NCBI GenBank assembly: GCA_964509125.1
Contig: CAZDVZ010000054.1
Span: forward strand, 1-9,497
DNA from: SIG653 sp964509125
GTDB lineage: Bacteria; Bacillota; Clostridia; Oscillospirales; CAG-382
Length of the DNA stretch: 9,497 bases
Direction of reading: 5' to 3'
The notes below the pieces were generated by a model. That model was not told the DNA's origin. It ran no database searches and was given only the letters and a program-made list of their open reading frames with translations. The translations under genes and the position numbers were made by a program. The number at the start of each line of letters is the position of its first letter. The stretch's first letter is position 1. Below, one piece after another: positions 1-6,193 of the stretch.

Positions 1-3000
1 CGATAGAGGTTTCTGTAATGGAAACTTTTTTACCTATTTTAGATGGATCGGAAGGATCGCACTGATAGAGCGTCCATTTTTCGGGATCCACCGCTGAAAT
101 GTTATATGATGACATTGTCATAACAAACCTATTCACATCATAAGTGGAAAGGTCTATTCTCAATGTAACCGTATTTCCAAACATGGAAGTGTACCATACA
201 CCTTCGTTTCCCGACTTTCCGTCAGAAATATTAGAAACAGCTTCATTTCCGTAGTTTTCTAAAATAAACCTTCTATTGGCGTTGTAGTGGCTTATTTGAG
301 AAATCATCCTTGTGTCGTTTTCAGGTATATAGACCATCCACGGGGTTTTCAGAGGCATAAAGCTGTACGCATTTGAGCCGATGCTGTATACTATTCTGAA
401 TTTCTGCGGTGTCAGATTATTTTCATACCAAACAGAAATCGGATTATTCTTTGTGAGAACCCCGTTTGAAAGATCCAAGCAATAACCATTTTTGCTTATC
501 TCGTAAGAGAAAGGATACAATCCCGTGTCATCACGGTCAAAGAAAAAGTTATCGCCCGTTTCATTAAATCCAAAGCTTGCAGCGCCGTGAAAATCCAGAT
601 ATTGATTCAATTTAACGCTTTTGATGTAAGAATAAAATTCATCGCCAAGATCTGCAATGGCATCGATGGAAAATACTTGGTTCATATTTGTCACTTTGGG
701 TTGAACCATTTCACCCGTCTCGGAATCTCTGTATGGTGCCTCATCGTTTGCACCTAAATGAACATATATTCTGTCATTAACCTGAGTGCCGTAATCGCCA
801 TCCACGGCAGTGCCCAAATTTTCATTAAGATTCAAGCAATATTTTCCGTAATCCTCGCCATAAACTCCACTATTCACAAAGCTGAATCCATTCCAGCATG
901 AATAAATTATATATCTGTTAGCATATGGGGCTGCAAGTTCAGACGTCTCAAGCCTTGAAGCAACTATGCCGAAATGACAATTTCCTTCCCAAAGCTTTGT
1001 CGTGGTAACCACCCTCGCGCCTTCAGTCGGTGTACCCTCAACACACATATACTGACCCGTCAGATAGTTTTGAATGGTATATGAACCTGCATATTCTCCG
1101 CTTTCCTGATAATCAAAATACCATATTTCTTCCGGGCCGCCTGAAATATTAGAGGTTGACATTACACTGTATCTTGAACTGTAATTACCATTATTCCAAT
1201 ACTCTTCGCCCACGGCAATAAATGCTGATTTTGTTTCCGCATTTGTAATAATAGCGTAGAACCCGCCCTTATCTATCGCCAAATCCGTTAATGTTTTATA
1301 GTATTTAGAATTTGACGAGGAAGCCTGAGTTGTTCCGTCAATGTTTTGGGTTACAGTTGAAACAGAAGAAACAGAAGAAGTTCCACCGTACGTTCCATCA
1401 GCAACCAAATTTACAGTTCCACTTATATTAACATTGCCATACGTTGCCGAAGTAACATCTGCATTTGTATCTTTCGTACCTGAAAATACCGCGTGTTCCT
1501 TTCCGCCCGCGTAAATATAACCGCTTCCGCTGATATTTACAGATACATCTCCGTAAATTCCATAACCGTCATTTCCATAAAAGCTAAAATTGGAATTTGC
1601 GCTGTTTTCGATATAAACATTATCAAAGGAACGAACAGCAGCTCTTTCGGCCTCTGAAACTATAGTGCCCGATCCCTTTATTGTTACATTTCCATCCGCA
1701 GTACCTATACCGTAAAGGCCATTAACTACACTTACAGAAATATACCCTTCATATCCCATATCAATGTTAATACCGTCAACATTATCTTTTCCGATATATG
1801 TCCATATCCCGGCACCATAACTCGCCGTGCCGGAATAAGAACTCTTCACCGATATCTTGGGCGTACCGCCAATACGAATCAGAGAATGCGCAGTGATCGC
1901 ATCACGCTCCGCATCAACATTAATGGTCGCGTTCCCCCAAATATAAATTCCCGGATCTACAGTAGACGCGCCGGAAGTATAATCAGCATTGATACCTTTT
2001 AAAACATTATAAATTTCAACTGTAGCATTATCATAAATATTTACAGCGTGTTGGCCTCTAATTCCCTTTTCAAAGTTCGTACAAACAACCTTCGCTCTGT
2101 CATAAATATTGATGTTGCCAAGTCCGTGGATACCCGCAAGTCCCGACGTACGGTCGTCTTCATCGGTAGATGAACAATAAACAGTTGCGCTTCCGCAAAT
2201 GTAAACTTGCCCCCAACGCATCGACACAGCTCCGTAATGGGAATTTAGCTCCCAAAGCTCGCTGTCAATGTTAAACTGTCCGCCTTTTGTTACAAAAGTA
2301 CACTTCGTATTTTCGCCGGTAATCCAAAGGTCTCCATCGCTCGACCTCAAGGCGGTACCACCCGCTATGCATTGAACATTCGACCCCGACTGTATAAGTA
2401 TTTTTGACCAAGAATTTATTCCCAAGGATTTATTGTGGTTATATGTTCCATCGCTATTAACAACACTATCAACTTCAACATACAAAGTCGATCCGTTTCT
2501 TACCCTTACACCAATTCTTTCGTAATTTTTTTCAGCGTAAGACATTCCACCCGAAGCATCGATACCTACGGAATAACCGTTTCCGGCAGCGACATGACAC
2601 TCTACCACAGCGCCTTTATCCATGAAAAATCCGCCGCCGTTATTGCCTATACAATAACCGTATAATCCCCATGCAGACCTCGCCATAAACTGCGCTTGGC
2701 TTATTCCACGATATCCGTAACAAGCATAAGTTGTTTTCCCGTTATCCGGATTCCATGAAGAATCCGTGGGCTCGTGACGAATGCTCATACTCAAAAGAGC
2801 ATTTTCACCAACATTAACACTACAGTTATCAGTATAAATTCCAAACTGTGACGAGTCCAAATAAACCCTGGTAAAATCAGTCTTTGTTCCAACTATATTT
2901 ATTGCAGCATTTTCTCCCGACCTGTCAGTTCCGGAACAATATATCGCGGACGAGTGCATTCCCTTTCCGTTTTCGTCAGATTTCACCATAACCGTAGCAC

Positions 3001-4603
3001 CGTTTTTTATAGTCAGCGACCCGGCATGAGTTAACTGATAAGTAAGCTGAGAAATGTTTTCAAGTCCATCAACAAATTCCGGATTTTTCGCCTTTATTTT
3101 TCCTGCATAAAGTTCAGCGGAAATATAGGCATAATCGTAAAGGGAATATGCGATAACACTTCCCCATTCGTTGATCCATGTTGCGTAATTGGGAACACCG
3201 CCGCTCCAAGTAGACCATCCCATATCGTAAAATCCGCATCCGCCGTCACCGTTTCCAAAGCCCCAAGCGCCTGACGCATCTCTTCCTGCCATAATGGTAC
3301 GACCACTGCCCAACAAGCAAACCTTCGCATTTGGGCCGTCAATTATGATGTCGCCTATATCAACACCTATGGCAAGCTTCTGCCAACCCGATCCGTCGTC
3401 CCTATGCGTTTGCCAAAAATATGTAGTTTCGGGAGTCATGGAAATGTTTCCGTCAGATTGATAATATCCCATCCCACTGCATCCGCTATAAAGCGTACCT
3501 TCGATTTTAACATAGTCGCAGCAGAAGGAAAAAATGGCGCCCGTATTAACAGGTGTCGAAGCATACACAGTTGCATTTGCACCTATTTGAAAATATCCGT
3601 CAAATCCATGTGAGTCGGAGAAACATATGGCAGTCTGATCAAAATAATCCGAAATGCCGCCACAAGCGCCGAAAACTCTGCACGTACCGCCCAGCAATTC
3701 GATTTTATTGGCAAACATTCCCATGCTTCCCGTGCTGACAAACTCACCGCCATAATTTTTAACAATGATCTTGCCATCATTTACGTGTGGAGAACTATCA
3801 CCCACCCTTAGTCCGCACGCTGTTGTCTGAATTCTGAAAGATGATTTATCCTCGCAACCATACCCGCCATAAAGATAAAGATAACACGGAGTATCAGCAT
3901 AATCGCTGTTGCTTCCAATAACGGCGCTGACATATGCTCTAACGCCGTCTGTCAAATACTTACCCGAATTATTTATAGTGTTATTATAATCCACGTTCCA
4001 ATATCCAAGCTCGTCAACATCAATGTCAGAGCCCTCAAGGATGCTCTCGGAAGTTTCGGAAGAATAATAATGTTCAGCAGGAGTGTAAGGCCCTACCCAC
4101 TCTCCTTCATCATCTGCAATGTCAACAATCATAGTTCCACTTTCAAAAACAAAGTTTTTGCAAAGTATGCCGGTTTGTTTTGAATTTATCTCAATGTCAC
4201 CGCCACCAACAGTATCGACAGCATAAAACGTACTTTCCTCCATGAAAAATCCGCCGCTTTCTTCGGACTTAATGTCCAGCGAGTGACCGTTTACGTCAAT
4301 ATAAAAGGTATTTGAGCCACTAACAGAGAGAGGCCCGGCAACCAACGCTTCGCCTTCGTAGGAAATATCATTCTCCAAAGTCAGTTCAAGAATATTAACG
4401 GAGCTCACATTTTCAACAGCTCCCGCCAAAGATGACGCACTATAGGCAGATGCCTTTTGAACGATAAGTTCATCCACCCTTTCAGAGCTTCCAAACAAGT
4501 CTCCAAACGTATTATAAAAATCTGTATATAATCCGCCCATTCCAAGAGTTATAAGTATAACGAAAACAAAAAATGGAATAAGCAGCCTGGTCTTTCTGTT
4601 CAT
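1..4603 (-). CDS. Giant surface-anchored beta-solenoid / ricin-like lectin / discoidin-like protein, C-terminus beyond left edge
   Basis: I checked every codon from the ATG at 4601-4603 to position 2 and found no stop, so at least 1534 residues are encoded. GGAGG at 4609-4613 lies 5 nt before the ATG. Residues 1-6 are basic, 7-26 form one hydrophobic segment without an obvious AxA site (signal-anchor or long signal peptide). Residues ~27-1074 are Gly/Asn/Ser/Tyr-rich short beta-strand repeats, e.g. NINIYD at 830 and VNIYD at 854 (24 apart), VNISGSG at 1022 and VNISGTV near 1058, suggesting a right-handed beta-helix (compare Cthe_2159-type carbohydrate-binding proteins). Residues 1075-1097 are a Ser/Thr-rich linker. 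Residues ~1165-1405 resemble ricin-B repeats: IQNYLTGQYMCVEG at 1177 and CLDLSNG at 1375 with Q1400-K-F1402. Residues ~1456-1534 resemble a discoidin/F5-8C sandwich (SDG at 1460, DPEKWTLY at 1506), cut by the edge. About 28 Cys occur. Likely role, inferred: cell-surface glycan binding or adhesion. The frame is certain; domain calls are by eye. Confidence 0.9.
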   Translation of the reverse strand, partial: MNRKTRLLIPFFVFVILITLGMGGLYTDFYNTFGDLFGSSERVDELIVQKASAYSASSLAGAVENVSSVNILELTLENDISYEGEALVAGPLSVSGSNTFYIDVNGHSLDIKSEESGGFFMEESTFYAVDTVGGGDIEINSKQTGILCKNFVFESGTMIVDIADDEGEWVGPYTPAEHYYSSETSESILEGSDIDVDELGYWNVDYNNTINNSGKYLTDGVRAYVSAVIGSNSDYADTPCYLYLYGGYGCEDKSSFRIQTTACGLRVGDSSPHVNDGKIIVKNYGGEFVSTGSMGMFANKIELLGGTCRVFGACGGISDYFDQTAICFSDSHGFDGYFQIGANATVYASTPVNTGAIFSFCCDYVKIEGTLYSGCSGMGYYQSDGNISMTPETTYFWQTHRDDGSGWQKLAIGVDIGDIIIDGPNAKVCLLGSGRTIMAGRDASGAWGFGNGDGGCGFYDMGWSTWSGGVPNYATWINEWGSVIAYSLYDYAYISAELYAGKIKAKNPEFVDGLENISQLTYQLTHAGSLTIKNGATVMVKSDENGKGMHSSAIYCSGTDRSGENAAINIVGTKTDFTRVYLDSSQFGIYTDNCSVNVGENALLSMSIRHEPTDSSWNPDNGKTTYACYGYRGISQAQFMARSAWGLYGYCIGNNGGGFFMDKGAVVECHVAAGNGYSVGIDASGGMSYAEKNYERIGVRVRNGSTLYVEVDSVVNSDGTYNHNKSLGINSWSKILIQSGSNVQCIAGGTALRSSDGDLWITGENTKCTFVTKGGQFNIDSELWELNSHYGAVSMRWGQVYICGSATVYCSSTDEDDRTSGLAGIHGLGNINIYDRAKVVCTNFEKGIRGQHAVNIYDNATVEIYNVLKGINADYTSGASTVDPGIYIWGNATINVDAERDAITAHSLIRIGGTPKISVKSSYSGTASYGAGIWTYIGKDNVDGINIDMGYEGYISVSVVNGLYGIGTADGNVTIKGSGTIVSEAERAAVRSFDNVYIENSANSNFSFYGNDGYGIYGDVSVNISGSGYIYAGGKEHAVFSGTKDTNADVTSATYGNVNISGTVNLVADGTYGGTSSVSSVSTVTQNIDGTTQASSSNSKYYKTLTDLAIDKGGFYAIITNAETKSAFIAVGEEYWNNGNYSSRYSVMSTSNISGGPEEIWYFDYQESGEYAGSYTIQNYLTGQYMCVEGTPTEGARVVTTTKLWEGNCHFGIVASRLETSELAAPYANRYIIYSCWNGFSFVNSGVYGEDYGKYCLNLNENLGTAVDGDYGTQVNDRIYVHLGANDEAPYRDSETGEMVQPKVTNMNQVFSIDAIADLGDEFYSYIKSVKLNQYLDFHGAASFGFNETGDNFFFDRDDTGLYPFSYEISKNGYCLDLSNGVLTKNNPISVWYENNLTPQKFRIVYSIGSNAYSFMPLKTPWMVYIPENDTRMISQISHYNANRRFILENYGNEAVSNISDGKSGNEGVWYTSMFGNTVTLRIDLSTYDVNRFVMTMSSYNISAVDPEKWTLYQCDPSDPSKIGKKVSITETSI

Positions 4604-4627
4604 AAATACCTCCGTTAATGCCCAAAT

Positions 4628-4668
4628 AAAAACTCGCAGTGAGTCTTTAAGCTTTTTATATATAAAAA
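4628..4668 (-). promoter_or_regulatory. Structured 5' leader of the giant surface-protein gene
   Basis: The leader, about 100 nt from the predicted start near 4707 to the ATG, holds two inverted repeats. A perfect 16-nt A/T palindrome lies at 4653-4668. A hairpin follows at 4628-4648: 8-bp arms (one G-U), 5-nt loop, its 3' arm ending in five Ts on the minus strand and running into a T-rich stretch. The second could act as a weak attenuator or simply an mRNA-stabilising hairpin. I do not recognise a known riboswitch here, including c-di-GMP classes. Confidence 0.35.
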
Positions 4669-4713
4669 CTTATGACAAATCATGGTAAGGCGACAATAAT
4701 ACACCTTATTCAC

Positions 4714-4742
4714 ATTATATAATACGCATGATGAAAAATCAA
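4714..4742 (-). promoter_or_regulatory. Sigma-A-type promoter for the giant surface-protein gene
   Basis: On the minus strand, TTGATT (4737-4742) is followed after exactly 17 bp (4720-4736) by a perfect TATAAT (4714-4719). Transcription should begin near 4707, leaving a leader of about 100 nt before the ATG at 4603. It lies downstream of the mrp terminator, so the surface protein is transcribed on its own. Confidence 0.8.
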
Positions 4743-4745
4743 TAC

Positions 4746-4759
4746 TTTTTCATGAAAAA
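4746..4759. promoter_or_regulatory. Candidate operator: 14-nt perfect palindrome abutting the -35 box
   Basis: TTTTTCATGAAAAA is a perfect palindrome ending 3 bp upstream of the -35 hexamer of the giant gene. A related half-site, ATGAAAAAT, recurs inside the spacer at 4731-4739. The position suits an activator or repressor site, but A/T-rich palindromes arise by chance and no regulator is identified. Confidence 0.3.
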
Positions 4760-4809
4760 TATCTATAAACTTCTTTTACAAAATTTATTCTCCCGTTCAT
4801 TATTGAAAC

Positions 4810-4845
4810 AAAAAACCGCACAGTAAAACATGGTTTTACCTGCGG
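4810..4845 (-). terminator. Rho-independent terminator after mrp
   Basis: Read on the minus strand: arms CCGCA / TGCGG outside and GTAAAAC / GTTTTAC inside, a small asymmetric internal loop, an ATG loop, then six Ts (A4810-A4815 on plus). It sits 31 nt past the mrp stop and closes the DUF1648-mrp operon before the giant gene's promoter. Confidence 0.85.
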
Positions 4846-4876
4846 CTTTATTAACGATTGGTATCAATATTTATTT

Positions 4877-5680
4877 CTAAAGCGTTTCTGTAAGTTTGTC
4901 CAGCCAATCGCCTGAATATTCTTCAATTTTCCCATTATCCTCGGCGTCAGCCAATTCTCTTTGAATGGGTATTCTCGCAACGGTGGGGATAGAATATTCT
5001 TTTGCTATGCTGTCAGCCTTGCTTTCCCCGAAAATAAAATGTTCTTTTTCGCAGTCGGGGCATTTGAAATAAGAATAATTTTCAACAAGTCCCACAATGG
5101 GAATATTCATAAGATTAGCCATTTTAACCGCTTTACAAACGATCATGGAAACAAGATCCTGAGGGGATGTAACGATAATTATACCGTTTACAGGGAGAGA
5201 TTGGAACACCGTAAGAGGAACGTCTCCCGTTCCCGGAGGCATATCAACAAACATATAGTCAACGTCGCCCCAAACAACATCTGTCCAAAATTGTTTTACA
5301 GTACCGGCAATAACCGGGCCTCTCCAAACTACAGGGTCTGTATCGTTTTCCAAAAGAGCGTTAACGCTCATAACTTTTATACCGTTTTTTGTCACTATGG
5401 GGTTTATACCCGCTTCGCATCCTGTCGCTTTTTCTTTAAGCCCGAAAGCCTTAGGGATAGACGGCCCCGTAATATCAGCATCGAGGATAGCGGTTTTATA
5501 CCCCTTCCTGTTTATATTAACAGCCAAAAGAGACGTCGCAAGAGATTTTCCCACGCCACCCTTTCCGCTCACAACGGCGTACACTTTTTTTACATTTGAA
5601 CTTGCGTTGCAAGGGGCTTGCAAACTTTCTTTTCCACATTTCTGACTGCACGATGAGCAATCGTGATTACATCCTGACAT
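4877..5680 (-). CDS. mrp: Mrp/ApbC/NBP35-family iron-sulfur cluster carrier ATPase
   Basis: The product is 267 aa, a cytosolic P-loop ATPase of the MinD/Mrp superfamily, known in this family to bind and deliver Fe-S clusters to apo-proteins. Visible features: an N-terminal Cys cluster C4-x3-C8-x2-C11-x3-C15 plus C24, the style seen in clostridial Mrp; the deviant Walker A GKGGVGKS at 39-46; DADITGPSIP at 67-76; the Walker-B region FVDMPPGTGD at 144-153; SPQD at 172-175; and the family's cluster-binding CxxC at C207/C210. The frame extends upstream to 5734, but the start is placed at ATG 5680 because GGAGG lies 4 nt before it and the Cys cluster begins right after; the longer version would overlap the upstream gene. 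It is second in an operon, 31 nt behind the DUF1648 gene, ending at a strong terminator. Y202 stands where many relatives have Met (VENMSY). Confidence 0.95.
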   Translation of the reverse strand: MSGCNHDCSSCSQKCGKESLQAPCNASSNVKKVYAVVSGKGGVGKSLATSLLAVNINRKGYKTAILDADITGPSIPKAFGLKEKATGCEAGINPIVTKNGIKVMSVNALLENDTDPVVWRGPVIAGTVKQFWTDVVWGDVDYMFVDMPPGTGDVPLTVFQSLPVNGIIIVTSPQDLVSMIVCKAVKMANLMNIPIVGLVENYSYFKCPDCEKEHFIFGESKADSIAKEYSIPTVARIPIQRELADAEDNGKIEEYSGDWLDKLTETL

Positions 5681-5684
5681 AACT

Positions 5685-5689
5685 CCTCC
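5685..5689 (-). promoter_or_regulatory. Ribosome binding site that sets the mrp start
   Basis: GGAGG (inside TGGAGGAGTT, 5681-5690) lies 4 nt before ATG 5680. The upstream in-frame start at 5734 lacks this signal and falls inside the preceding gene, so 5680 is preferred. Confidence 0.85.
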
Positions 5690-5711
5690 ATAGATTACTA
5701 TAATTAAAGAT

Positions 5712-6035
5712 TCATAAGATCGTATTATTAACAATTACCCATAAAGCCAGCAGATCACCAATGATCGCAAAAGCCAAATATTTGACTCCCATCTTCAAGT
5801 CGGACGGGTCAACCTCTTTTAAAAAAAACTTTTCATACTTCCAATAGAGGGAAGAAGAGAGAAAAGTGATTACAAAAGGTACAATTAAAGCGGGAATTTT
5901 GCTTATATACTCCCGCGAACCACGGAAGCTGATATTTACACTGACCTCTTCGGGGAGAACGAAAAAGCCGACAACCGCAAGAACTGCCGACACGGCGGTT
6001 ACGCACAAAAAAGCTATCGTTCTTTTATTAACCAC
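5712..6035 (-). CDS. Small DUF1648-like integral membrane protein
   Basis: The product is 107 aa with three hydrophobic segments at about 6-27, 44-62 and 83-103. The stretch after the first helix, LPEEV-x-V-x-I-x-F-x-G followed by YISK (27-46), matches the extracellular turn of DUF1648 proteins, also found in SdpI-type immunity proteins. The start is taken as GTG 6033-6035, with AGAGGGGTGG (6041-6050) 5 nt upstream. The ATG at 6053 sits almost at the predicted transcription start, and the TTG at 6080 lies upstream of it within the promoter, so both are unlikely. It is first in an operon with mrp. Family function is unknown, and nothing here shows peptide-immunity activity; stand-alone DUF1648 proteins are common and need not be SdpI homologues. 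Confidence 0.8.
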   Translation of the reverse strand: MVNKRTIAFLCVTAVSAVLAVVGFFVLPEEVSVNISFRGSREYISKIPALIVPFVITFLSSSLYWKYEKFFLKEVDPSDLKMGVKYLAFAIIGDLLALWVIVNNTIL

Positions 6036-6061
6036 AAGTTCCACCCCTCTCATTATCGGAT

Positions 6062-6090
6062 ATTGTACCACAAATTCCAACGAAATTCAA
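6062..6090 (-). promoter_or_regulatory. Promoter of the DUF1648-mrp operon
   Basis: On the minus strand, TTGAAT (6085-6090) is followed after 17 bp by TACAAT (6062-6067). The predicted start near 6055 leaves about 20 nt before the GTG start at 6035, enough for its Shine-Dalgarno. It is back to back with the kinase promoter at 6122-6150, with 31 bp between the two -35 boxes. Confidence 0.7.
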
Positions 6091-6121
6091 CACTTTGAGG
6101 AAAATTTATTTTTGTTTTCTA

Positions 6122-6150
6122 TAGACAAAAAGAGAAAAAAGATATATAAT
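6122..6150 (+). promoter_or_regulatory. Promoter of the NahK-like kinase gene
   Basis: TAGACA (6122-6127) and a perfect TATAAT (6145-6150) are 17 bp apart, one base from consensus overall. The -10 box overlaps the ATG at 6149, so that ATG is not transcribed and the true start must be downstream, at 6194. Transcription should begin near 6157. Confidence 0.75.
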
Positions 6151-6193
6151 GAATCAAGTTAGTTTTAAATTCAAGCAAAAGGGAGAGAACGCC

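Noticed and set aside
2435..3780. Short plus- and minus-strand frames inside the giant gene (2435-2665, 3094-3342, 3404-3613, 3553-3738 and 3583-3780)
   Set aside because: All lie inside the continuous minus-strand frame of the giant protein and lack start signals.
1..4603. Possible frameshift or pseudogene in the giant gene, since repeat-rich genes often decay
   Set aside because: I checked each codon in the frame set by ATG 4603 and found no stop to the left edge; composition is consistent throughout.
4604..4713. c-di-GMP riboswitch, common before clostridial adhesin genes
   Set aside because: The leader lacks the conserved GGGACGCAAAGCC-like and related core motifs and is too A/T-rich; only simple hairpins are visible.
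4961..5599. Plus-strand open frame of 212 codons antisense to mrp
   Set aside because: The opposite strand encodes intact Mrp motifs over the whole stretch; the plus frame has no ribosome site, no recognisable family and a composition typical of a complement shadow.
6036..6080. Longer DUF1648 protein from TTG 6080 or ATG 6053
   Set aside because: TTG 6080 is inside the promoter and ATG 6053 is practically at the transcription start without a ribosome site; GTG 6035 has both a leader and a Shine-Dalgarno.
6149..6193. Longer kinase N-terminus from ATG 6149
   Set aside because: The ATG overlaps the TATAAT -10 box and would lie upstream of the transcript; ATG 6194 has a Shine-Dalgarno.
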